Shown here piece after piece: positions 23,817-35,800 of a DNA stretch of 64,000 nt. Made by a program: the position numbers and the translations under genes. How positions within the stretch are numbered: position 1 is the stretch's first letter; each line of letters opens with the position of its first letter. Where the stretch lies: assembly GCA_003116995.1 (NCBI GenBank), contig BDSL01000054.1, positions 600,237-664,236 of the forward strand, written 5' to 3'. This stretch comes from Yamagishiella unicocca. Lineage: Eukaryota > Chlorophyta > Chlorophyceae > Chlamydomonadales > Volvocaceae. The notes beneath the pieces are model-generated. The model made no database searches. It had not been told where the DNA came from and saw only the letters and a list, made by a program, of their open reading frames with translations.

Positions 23817-26800
23817 TCAGAGGATGTGCAGCGGGAAGTCGTCTTCGTTGTGTTGTCGCTGCGAGTGCCGGGCCCCGCCGCCACCGCCACCGCCGCCGCC
23901 ACCGCCACCGCCACCGCCACCGCCACCGCCGCCGCCACCGCCACCGCCGCCGACGCCGTGGTGGTTGTACGGCGACCCGCCCTGTGCCGCGGCGGCGGCG
24001 TTGGCGGCCGCGAGGTTGGCGTTGGCGACGTTACGCAGGAGCTCCTTGTTCGAAAACGTGGACAGGCGGCGGCGCGCCGCCAGCACCTTGGAGCACCGGG
24101 TGGCGGAGCTGAGGGCGGACAGCTGCTGCACCACCTCCTCGGAGTTGGGCCGCCGGCGCGGGTCCGCGTCCAAACACCTGCGCGGCCAACCACCGGGCAT
24201 CCGTGTCACCCCGCAGCTACCCATCAAGTCGTCGCCCCACATGCGTCAGCCGACAGCTACCACTGAGCGGCGAATACTGCAGAACCGGTCCCGCCCGTCC
24301 GCCCGCCATCCGTCCGCCCGCCATCCGTCCGACCGCCGTTCGTCCGCCCGCCATCCGGGCTCACCGGTTCGCCAGGGTTACGTACTCGGTGGGTGTGTCG
24401 ACAGGGAAGGCGGGCCTGGGGGTGGGGGCCAAAAAGACCCGGTTACTCGACGCGGGAGGTGGAGTTGGCGCATAGAGGTGGAAGACAGGGGGGACAGGGC
24501 GGGGCAGCGCGTCGCGGGGGCAGCGGCGCCGGCGCGCGATGTGTTGTGGGGCTGCCGGCAGAGGCGCCGGTGCGGGGGGTCGTCCGTGGTAGTGGTGGTG
24601 GTGGTGCTGCTGGCAGGCGATGAGCAGCAGGAGCGGCTGCTTGGTGGGAGCAGCCGCAGAGGCCAGCCAGGGGGCGCAGCTCACGCACCAACGAGGCCGC
24701 GAGGAGCCATTCGCGCACACCCATGCAGCTGGCGGGACGGCATTCGCGCACACCCATGCAGCTGGCGGGACGGCATTCGCGCACACCCATGCAGCTGGCG
24801 GGACGGCATTCGCGCACACCCATGCAGCTGGCGGGACGGCATTCGCGCACACCCATGCAGCTGGCGGGACGGCATTCGCCCACACCCATGCAGCTGGCGG
24901 GACGGCATTCGCGCACACCCATGCAGCTGGCGGGACGGCATTCGCGCACACCCATGCAGCTGGCGGGACGGCATTCGCGCACACCCATGCAGCTGGCGGG
25001 ACGGCATTCGCCCACACCCGCTCAAGGAGGCGGGGGTGGGGGCCCGATGCAAGGCAAACCCCGGGAAGCGCGCCCCAGGGGTCGGGTTGGAGGGGGGGAG
25101 GAGGGCACCATAAGCCAGGCTGCGAAGGGCGCTGACCGGTGCCAGTGCTCGGGGCCCTACATTGCCCGATCCGATGAAACAACGGCGCACGCGTGTGTTT
25201 TATATATGCACGCGTGTGTTTTATAAGTGCTGAGCACGCGTGTGTGTGTGTGCGAGCCGCGTGAGTCATCCAGGTTGTCTGGGCGGCTGGCTCACCTCAT
25301 GCCGTCGTTCTGCACCCGGTCGATGATTTGGTCAGAGTTGAGCCCCAGGTAGACCGGCTGGCCTGTAAGGATCTCCCTGAGAGCCGGGGGGGGGGCGGCG
25401 GCGGCGGGCGGACGAGCACAGCGTTGTCTCTTCCTGTGTGAGACTGCCACCCACACCCTGCCAGACACACGGCTGCCACGCTTCCGCAGCAGAGTTGTGG
25501 GTGCTGCGGTTGCCGAATTGCGGGTGCTTGTGCTTGTGCGGTTGCTTGCGGTTGCCGAATTGCGCGTGCGTGTGCTTGTGCGGTTGCTTGCGGTTGCGGT
25601 TGCGGGTACGGGTGCGGTTGCGGGCGTGGGCGCACCGTGCGGGTGCGGTTGCTGGTGCGGGTTCTCTCACTCACCACATGACGATGCCAAACGCGTACAC
25701 GTCCACCGCCACATCCACCGTGGTGGCGCTGCCTGCGGACAAGACACGGCGCACGCCCACTCGTCGGTGGTCCTGGCAGGCGGGTGTGCTCTCGCCTGTC
25801 AACTCGGCGCTTTCCACCCACCCAGGCAACAACCCCCCTCGCCCAGCTGTCGCAAAGCTCCCCGACATGTCACATCCAAACACACGTCCCACACCGCTCC
25901 TATCCTACCCTATCCGATGCTTTGCCTCGTACGCGTACACCCAACACGCGTCCCCCCACTGCCCCCCAACCCACCGTTGTGTATTGCCTCGGGCGCCACG
26001 TGGGACACGGTACCGCTGTACCGCCGCGGCCGCCGGCTGGTGGGCGCCGCCGCCGCTGCATTGGACGCCAGCATGTCCGCCTCCGTCAGCAGCTTCACCA
26101 GGCCGAAGTCGGACAGCTTGGCGGTGAAGCCGCGCACGTCGGAGGGGGAGCTCTGGGGCGGGCAGGGCAGCAGGGGGGGGGGTCGCGTCAAAACCGTTGA
26201 CACGAAACCGTTGGCAGCGGGGGGGTGGGGGTGAAACCGGGGAGAGAGGAAACCCGTCGGCCATGAAACAAGTAAATAGAGAGGTGGGTGGGTATATTCT
26301 ATATCCGAGAATCCACGGGGGGGTGACAGGGAGGATGGGCGAGGGAGGGGGAGGTTGCTCCCCAGCTCTCCCCCACGTGACCACCAAACGCAGCCCCATG
26401 AACACCAACCAACCAACCAACCAACGAACGAATCAACCACCATCCAACCTACCCATGTTGGGGCGGGAAACAACGACAGCTGTGTTGTTCTGCCAGCCCG
26501 CAGCCCCTGCTGCCGCCAGCAGCAACGGTGGCACGCGGCGCCGCGGGACGCAGCCAAGAAACACGCGCTCACACGCAGTCACTGCGCCGCGCACAGCCCC
26601 CCCTCCTTGGCCCGCGCCCGTTTCCTGTGTCGTGTAACCGGGTCTCCTCGCCCCCCCCCGTCCCGCCCCCCCCCCGGACTTTCCTCATTACACGACAAAC
26701 TAACAAACACGCGTCTCCACTCGACACATCCTGCCCCTGCCCCTCGGGAGCGGACACCCCCTCCCCCTGCCCCTCCTTCCCCCCGCATCTCAAAACGTCT

Positions 26801-29800
26801 GTCCTAAATGTATTTTCTCGCATCCACGGCTTTTCCCCGCAATCTCCCTCCCGTAACCGGCTTTTATGCCCCCCTTCCCCCTCGCCCTCCCCCCCGCACC
26901 TTGAGCAACACGTTCTGCGGCTTGACGTCTCTGTGCACCAGGTTGATGGAGTGCAGGTAGCGCAGCGCCAGCGCCACCTCCAGCAGCGTCAGGTAGATGT
27001 GCGCCCAGGCGGGCTGCTGGGCGCCGTAGCCGCCTGAGGAAGCCGCGCAGCCGGGGGCCAGGTGGCGATGCAGGGGGGGCCAGCAGGGGGTGCGATGGGG
27101 GTGGCCCGGGTTTCGGAGCTCTCCGCTCCCGCTTCCTCCTTTCCTCGCCGCTCTCTTCCTCGCTTGCCCCACGCCGCCACAGCCACCGCCACCGCCACAG
27201 GCCGCCGGCACACAGTCCCGCTCTCGGTCGGCTGTCTTCCTCACTTGGCCCCGCCAGCCATCCCCCCAGCTATACACACGCACACTCACCCTTGACCTTC
27301 TCCCGGAACACCCCGTTGCGAATGGCATCCGCCATGCAGCCGGCGTCGCAGAACTCCATCAGGATGACGAGGGCCTTCTTGGGAGGCTGGCCGGGCAGCG
27401 GCGGCTGGGCCGGGGGCGTGGGGGGGGGGGAAGAGTGGGCCGGGGGCGGGGTCGGATGGGTGGGTGGGTGGGTGGGTGGGCAGGAGATATGGGTAGCGAA
27501 GGGAAGGAAAGGGATGGCCTTGGGTGAGACACCCGGCCGCCATCGTTACCTGCTTCTGCATGGGGGGCCGCGGGTTCGCCTGCGCCCCCGCCGCCGCTGC
27601 AATGGCGCCCAACGCGCCGCCGCTGTTGTTGCTGTCGGGCCCGGACTGGCCGCCGCGGCTGGCCCCGCCGCCGCCCGACAGCCCCTCGGGCCCTATGGCG
27701 GTGGAGTCCACTGCGGTTGAGGTGACCGGTGTGAGGTCCAGCTGCACGGTGGAGGGCTCGTGGGGAAGAAGGTAGATGGGGGGAGCGGCGCCGGAGAGGC
27801 GGGCTTGTACGGGGGGAATCTGGACGGTCACGTCGGTGAAGAAGGTGAGCACCTGAGGAGGGGAGGGGGGAGGGGCACGGGGGGTTTCGAGGAAGACCCG
27901 TGGATGCCCCCCAAAAACACTGGGGCACGGGGGCGGGGGTGAGGAAACCCGGTTACACGACGTTGCAGAACGGGGCGGGGGGAGGGCCCGGGGCGATTTG
28001 GGCCGGGGAGAGGAGGGGACCCGGGTGAATGGACAGAGGAGGGGAGGAGAGCCCAGCAGGAGGGGAGGGGGAAGGCGGAAGGGACAGCAGGCGGCGGGCG
28101 CCGGGAGGTGCGGAGGAGCGGTCGGTCCGTTGAGGCGAGTGGCGGGTGCGGATTGCCCGAAAGAAGGCGGGCGGTGTGCGCGACAGTCTGGAGGCTGGAG
28201 CGATGAGGCGGTGGGGCGAAAAGAAAAAACACACACGAGCAAAGCACCGCACCGTAAGCCTCGGGCTGCCTGCCCCCGGCCCCACCTCCTGCGGGTGTGT
28301 GTGTGAAAAACGGGGGGGGGGGGCGGGTCGCCGCCCTCCCACCTGGACCGCGGGCTTCCCTCCCCGGCCCCACCTGCACGATGTTCGGGTGCGACAGAGT
28401 GGACAGCACCGCCAGCTCCACTGCGTTGCGGAGGACCTCGGTGTCGCCGGAGTCACGCTCCACGATCACCTGCGGGCCACAAGGGTGAGGCGGGCCGCGG
28501 AGGGGGTACATTACATCCGCGGATCCACGGCCGACAAACCACAAGGGTGATGAAGATGGCGGTCCGCGAGGAGTTAGTCGGCGAGTAGACGGAGGCGGGA
28601 AGGGGGGTGCGCGACGGGGCCCGCCGGGGTTGGGGGGCGGGGGGGGGTGGGGTTGGCAGTTCAGGGCTCGCGGCGGGGAAGGGGGATCGAGGCGATCGAC
28701 CGGTCATCGGAGGCGGAGAGACGGCCCTATACACGATGTGACACGATGACCACATGGCGCCAGCCGCCACACCGTCACCCGCCCTTCCCGGTTACATGAC
28801 GTTGACTCTCCCGTTCCCTCGCCGCGCAATCCTCCTCCTCTCCAGTTTCGACTCGCCGGTTTTCAGGGTTCTCTATTCCCCCTGCGGGTTGCCCTCCCGC
28901 ACCCTCCCCCCCCTCCCGCGTCCTCCCCCTCCCCCCCCGGCTCCACGGGTCGTCCTCGAAACCCCTCCCCGCTTTCAATCCCGCCTAGCTTATCGCGTGT
29001 GTGTGGTTATCGCGTGTGTGTGGTTATCGCGTGTGTGTGGTTATCGCGTGTGTGTGGTTATCGCGTGTGTGTGGTTATCGCGTGTGTGTGGTTATCGCGT
29101 GTGTGTGGTTATCGCGTGTGTGGGGTTATCGCATGTGTGTGGTTATCGCGTGTGTGTGGTTATCGCGTGTGTGTGGTTATCGCGTGGGTGTGGTTATCGC
29201 GTGTGTGGGGTTATCGCATGTGTGTGGTTATCGCGTGTGTGTGGTTATCGCGTGTGTGTGGTTATCGCGTGGGTGTGGTTATCGCGTGGGTGTGGTTATC
29301 GCGTGGGTGGGGTTATCGCATGTGTGTGGTTATCGCGTGTGTGTGGTTATCGCGTGTGTGTGGTTATCGCGTGGGTGTGGTTATCGCGTGTGTGGGGTTA
29401 TCGCGTGGGTGTGGTTATCGCGTGGGTGTGGTTATCGCGTGTGTGTGGTTATCGCGTGGGTGTGGTTATCGCGTGGGTGTGGTTATCGCGTGGGTGTGGG
29501 GGTTTCGAGGAAGACCCGTGTGTGGGGGGGGAGGGACAAGTACGCGTCTCCTGCGCTTCCCCGCCCCCGCCCTCCGGGTGTTCCGTCACATGCCCCGCCC
29601 CACCTTGACCGCCACCTCCGTGCTCTGGTACATCCCCAGGTACACGGTGCCGAAGCCCCCGCTCCCCAGCTTTTCAAGCATGGTGATGGACCGCAGGTCG
29701 TCGGGCCGGCTGAACATGGTGTTGTACGACACAGACATGCGCTGAGCCTGCTGGACTCGGTCCTGTGGGCAGCCGGGGGTTCGAGGGAAACCCGTGGAGG

Positions 29801-32800
29801 CAGCCGGGGGGGTGGGGACTGACGGTTCAGTGCGGCCGGTGTGCGTGTGTGTGCTGCGTGTGTGCTGTGCGTTTGTTTTATTACATCATCTGACCGAGCC
29901 TGACGTTGGCCAAGGGCAGCTACCCTGCCCTAACGGAAAGACCGTCGAAGCGCTCTCCTCTGCGGAGAGGGGCGTGAGGGGCCGCAGCCCCCTCCTGCTG
30001 GACCCAGAATCTGCTGCATCGCATCCCTTTGTAGTTAGCGGTTTAAGACGGCAGCTTCTCGTGTGCCCACACGGCGCACCTGCACCCCGCTGATGAGCGC
30101 GCTGATCCGCTTGCCGGTGAAGGAGCGCGACATCAGGAACGACGGGTTGCGGGGGCGCGGAGCGGCGCACAGGCCGCCGGAGGCGGTGGCGCCGCCGCCG
30201 TTGCCCACGCTCAGCGCCCGCTCGCTCATGGAGCGAAGCACGTCGACGGCGCGGATGCCGCCGCCGCCGGCGCCGCCGCCTGGAGCGCCGACGGAGGCGC
30301 AGGCGGTCGTCATCGCGCCCGTGGCGGTGCAGCTGGACACCTGGCGAGCCCGGGGGGAGGGGGGCCGCAGCGGCGACTCGCTCACGATGCTGCTGACGCC
30401 GCAGTCGTCCACGCTGCAGTGGCTGTTGAGCGCACCGCCTGCGGGTCCGGCCGGGCCGGCGGCGGGGAGGGGAGGGGAGGGGCGTTGCAGAACCGGTAAC
30501 TCGACATGGGAAGTGTAGCTGGCGAGGGGAGGGGAGGGGAGGGGAGGGCAGGGGCGCGGTGCGGGATGGGAGGTTCATTGGGGACGTAGAGGATTGGTTG
30601 GAGGCGTGGTTAGGGTCGCATGACACCGCGGTGGCGGCCGGGAGGCGCGGGCGGGCAGCCCCCCGGCCGCCGGCCCCTCCGGCCCCCGCTCGTCCGCCTA
30701 GCCAGCGTCACACCCCAATGTGTGATCGCGTCCCTTTCACAGCTAGGTGCTAAGCCTTCCTTCCATCGTCGGTTCACCAATTTATCCTCTACCTATACCC
30801 ACCCGCCCAACCTACATACCCACCCAACCCACCTCAAAACGTCTGTTCTAAACGGTTTCTTTTTGTGGCGTCCACGGGTCTTCCTCGAAACCCAACCCAC
30901 CTAGCTGTGCGGCTGTGTTCCGCAACACGATGGTCCGGTCCCGCGGCTGCTTGAGGATCTTGGTCTTGTCCAGCACCTCCCGCTGCAGCTGCACCCACTC
31001 TTCCGACAGCTCGTCCGACAGCTTGGACGAGACTAGCGGCTCCAGGACCACCAGCAGCTCCCGCAGGCCCACCAGCAGCTCCTGCAAGGCAGTGGGTTTC
31101 GCGCAGTGCGGTTAACCGTCAATCAAATGAGTGCACCAGGCGCCGGCGGCGGCGGCGACCCACGCAGGACAGGACGGGCCCACGGCAACGTCAGGTGGCG
31201 GGCGGTTAGTCATTCCGTACAGTGTACGGCACGTACGACAGGGGGATAGATCAGTCACGCCAGGATTCGTCGGCCCCGACCTTCGCGAGGATCATGGGCC
31301 CCGACGGCCCACTCCACGGCGAGGCTTCGTCCGGCTCACCGCCACCGCGCCACGGGTCTTCCTCGCAACCACCACCCCACCACCCACCCACCCACCACGC
31401 ACGCACCTGCAACACCGATGGCGACGCCGCCCCCGACGTCAGCAGGTAGAACGCCAGCAACGGCAGGTCGCAGGTTCGACCCCCAGGTACGCTACTGCTG
31501 CCCGCCGCGGCCATGGACGCCAGCAGGGCCGACGGCGATTTTGACTTGCCCAGCTGGCCGCTCGCATGGTCACCGCCTCCCAGTCCCCGCGGCAACGTCG
31601 GGAGGTCGCTGTTGTTGATGTTGTCCTTGTTGATGTTGTTGATGTTTTCAACGGGCAGCATCCTCGCGACCTCCGCGGCAATAGCGGCGGTCTGTTGCGG
31701 AGACGGCCGGGGGAAGGTGGAGCCGAAGGCGCCAAGCACCCCGGCCTGTGTGGTGCTGACGGAGGGCACGGTGCTGGTGGACGGCACCTGCAGAGAGCAG
31801 CGGGCGGGGGAGCGGGCGCGGGGGGAGGCCGCAATGGGACCCCAACCAACTACCCCCCAAACATACCACATGCGGGGCTGTGGGGCTGTGGGTGGGCGTG
31901 CCATCGGACGCCTCAGGAGCGGGAGACATGTACGACCAGGGAGCGTCATTGTTACGTCCAGGGGGGGCGAGCGAGGCAAGCGCGCGTGCTTGACGTTACG
32001 TGACGTACGACACACACCGCATTTCTCGGGGCTTCCCTCCTGGATCCCCGCGGCCTGCCCCACCAATACACCCCGCGACCCCAACCCCACTTATCAAGCC
32101 GGCACCAACCCCCGTCCAACCCCACTTATCGAGCCGGAGACGACCCCCGTCCAACCCCACCAACGCAACCCGCCGTACTACGCGAGGCGTGACCCACATC
32201 GTTAGCGCCGCCGGGCCCCTGGGACACTCCGCTCGGTCCCATACGCGCCAGCGCACGGAGGTGGGGGTGCGTCTGCTGGTGGCGGTTGCTGAAGCGGGCC
32301 GCGGCGGCACCCGGCCCCGTCGCACTGGAGCCGCCGCCGCCGCCGCTGCCGCTGCCCCGCTCCCACATCACCGCCAGCAACATGGCGGTGGTGTGGTGTG
32401 TGGTGGCGGCCAGGAAGACGTCGGCGTTGGGGTTGGAGGGGTTCTGCATGAAGGCCACGCAGTCGCCTATCCACACGCCGGCGCGGTTTGCGATGGCTTC
32501 CGCCAGCAGGGTGTTGTCCACCAGGTACGTCTGGCCCTCCACCTGGAGCAGCAGCGCCGGAACCAGGGGCAGCAGCGCCGGTCAGTGGGCGCCACGGCGG
32601 CATTATTGGCCGCAGCAGCAATAGTGGCAGCAGCGGCAGCGGCATCAGAAGTGGAGACAGTGGCGGTTTTGGTTTGAAGCGACGGCAGCGACACACTCGT
32701 AGCGATAGCAGCGATGGGCAGAGAGGCGTAGCGCAACCGCGAAAACATCACCCCACTTGAAACGGAGGTCCACAAAACGCGTCCTGATAAACGTAACCCA

Positions 32801-35800
32801 ACCCTTCGCATCTCGCAACCCCTCGCCTCGCCCCCACCCCCGCGCCGACCCACGGGTCTCTCTCCTCTCCTTCCCCCTCCCGCCGGCCCCCACCTGCAGC
32901 TGCTGCTGGCTGAAGTTGGACGCAATCCCCGGATCCAACCCGCACCACAGCCCCATCTCCCGCGCCGCGTCGCCGGTCAGGCTGCCCCCGCACTGCCCGT
33001 GCTGCGAGATGCACGACCCGCCGCCGCCAAAGCGACCCATAGGCGGCGGCGGCGGGCCCGGCGGTGTCCCCGCACCCAGGCTCGAACCCATCACGCCGCC
33101 GCCGCTGGCCACGGCGCCGCCGCTGCTGGCGCCGGCAGCCCCGCCGCCGCCGCCCAGAGCGCCTGCGGCGCTCTGCATCCTGCCGTGTGGCAGCAGCGGG
33201 TTATTGTTGGCGCTGTACAGCGCCACGGCGCCGCCGCCGCCGCCGGGGTGGGCCTGGGACTGGGACGGCAGGCGCAGCGCCGGCTGCAGACCCGACTCGA
33301 CCGGGTCGGGCACCAGGTTGGCGGTGGAGTGCATCTGGACCTGGTACTGCATCACGAGCGCGGCAATGTAGGGGTCGGTGCTGGGACTGGGAGTCACCAT
33401 GGACAGCCGGCCAAGCCTGGGGTGGGGGGGAAGGGTTTGGGTTTTAGGGTTCTAAGGTAGTTAGGGGCGGGCACGGTGGGGGACCAGGGAGATGGGGAAA
33501 GGGGCGTGGCAGGGAGGGCCGTGCGAAGGAGGCGAGGGCCGTGGCGCATCGTGGGGGCAATGTGCCCACAAGAGGTGCTGGGAGCAGGTGTGGGGCCTTA
33601 CGACCTGCGCGCGCGGCGCCGCCCGGGTTAAGTAAGCCCCACAGCCTTGGCCCCCCGCTGCACTAGGACAGGCACCGGTGGCAGACGCAAGCACGTGCAG
33701 ACGCACGGATCGCCGTACGGTACGACACCTGGAAGAGCAGCAGCTGCCCTCCGGGTCGTACTCGACCCGCAACCCCCCCAACGGCGCGGGTCGATGCAGC
33801 CGGGGCGCAGTTCAACCACAACCTCCATCGCAGACAAAAGCTAATTCAACGCGCCCTGCAACCACCAACCAACCAACCAACCAACCAACGAAACGCCGCA
33901 CTGACCTCCCGCGAGGGGTGTGGGTGCCCATCCCTGGAGCCCCCACGTGGCCCAGCTGCGGCTCCGAGGCGCTTGGGCCGTTGCCGTCCTGCGTCGAGGG
34001 GGTGTGCGACAAGCGCGCAAAGGCGGCGGCCGCTCCCTGACGGCTCGGCATATGGGCCGGGCTGGCGAGGTCGTCCGTACCCGACGCCAGTACGGAAGCG
34101 TACGGCAGCCCTTCGTCGAAGATGATGGCTGAGGACGTGTCGGAGGCGATGCAGGCGATGCGGCACGAGAGGCGCATCTGCTGGAGTTTCTCTGGCGTGG
34201 GGGCGGGCGCCAGGGTTGGGTCCAGGGAGGGGAGGGCAGGGGAGGGGAGGGGAGGGGAGCGGTTGGTGGCGCAGCGGCGGCGGCAGCGGCGGCAATGGCG
34301 GTGCAGGTGTGACGAGGCAGCGAGATCGCACGTAGGCTGCAGCGCTGTCCAAAATTGGAGCGTCCGAGAGTGGCGCCGCCTTTCGTTGGGAGGCGCCGCG
34401 CAAACCGCCAGCCGTGGCCTCACGTCTGCCCCCACGCCCCTCTTCCGCCCCATACACACACACGTATACTTCGCGGCTCAGCTCAGCATTTATAAAACAC
34501 ACGTTTCTACGCTTACCCCCCCCCCCCACCACCACCACCATCTCCCCCAGCCCCTACAGCCCCCAGCACCCACCTGACTGCAGCCTCACTACGCATCTGC
34601 TGAGCGTGCGGATGAGGTCGTCCAGTGAGTCCACCACCATGAGCTCCTCCACCACTGCGCAGTAGCCCACCAGCAGGCGGTCGCGGAACAGGTGGCCGAT
34701 GAAGGCGCCGATCAGGTCCAGGGAGGTCTGCCACCTACGCGCGCGCGACGGCGGCGGCGGGGTGAGGGGTGAACCGGTGGACCGGCAAAGGAGGATTAAT
34801 TAAGCCACTACCTGTAGCTGGAGACAAGAGGGTTTGAGGAAGCGGAAGCCGTCTGGAAGTGTGACAGGATCGCCGACAGGTGGCCCGATGGAGTGGCTGT
34901 CGCACTGGGGGGCAAGCGGACAGCCCGACGGACTGGCAGACGAAGCGGCCCCACCAAAATGTCCGATATGACGATAATTGGATACGGGTACGAGCAGCAG
35001 TACGACCACGTGGCAGTCACACTACCGAATACTCCAGGCGATGCAACCAGGGGCTCGACCAGCACGGGAAGGGTGACCGCACGCGAAGCGGGCATAACAG
35101 CGCAGCACGGCACAGCACGACCCAGCACGGCACAGCACAGCACGGCGCAGCACAGAAGGCTCCGACCCACATGGGCGACGCGAACTTGTCCGGGTCCTCG
35201 TCCGCCATGGTGAGCACCGCCACGGTCTCGGAGCCGACCGTGATGGCGGCCGCCAGGAAGGCCGCCAGCCCGCTGGCCTCGCGCAGCTGCTCCCAGTCGG
35301 GGGGCAGCTCGTCGCCCGGCACACGGCGGGAGAGGAAGCGCTGCGGCGGCAGCAGCGGAGGAGGAGGAGGCGGAGGCAGATGTCGGAGGGCGGGAAGGGT
35401 ATGGCGGGCGGGTGCTCCTTTCCAGAGGAGCGAGCGAGGAATCGGGAACTGGGGCCCCGGCACCGGGCATACGGACCTGGCCACCAGGCGCCGGGCGTCT
35501 TTGGTGACTGCAGCTTCACGACCGGGAGCAACACGGCCAGGTGCACCCGGCACCTCGAGGCGCCAGCTATGTTGGCAACAGCGCAAAGGCCACTGCAAGC
35601 CCGGCCGGCCGCCATGAGGGCGGCGCCAGTACGACGACGACGGGTACGACGACACGTGGGTGCGACGACGTCGCGTGCGCTGCGGGATCCGGCCGCTGCC
35701 AGCGCCCGCGCCATCACACGAGGCGCACGATACGACACGTGCGACAAGGGCCGGCAGGGAGGAAACCATGGCGCCAGAAGGCGCCGACCCACGGGTCTAG

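Noticed and set aside
24718..25018. CRISPR-like array
   Set aside because: Units abut without unique spacers and the context is a eukaryotic intron.
22430..25269. Long plus and minus frames rich in Gly/Ser/Arg or Pro/Leu (up to 732 codons)
   Set aside because: Produced by the 23-nt and 33-nt minisatellites, which lie in the 3' flank and introns of the kinase gene; no domains.
28754..29822. Frames with VWLSRVCGYRV repeats
   Set aside because: Translation of the 17-nt intronic minisatellite; the flanking kinase exons are on the other strand.
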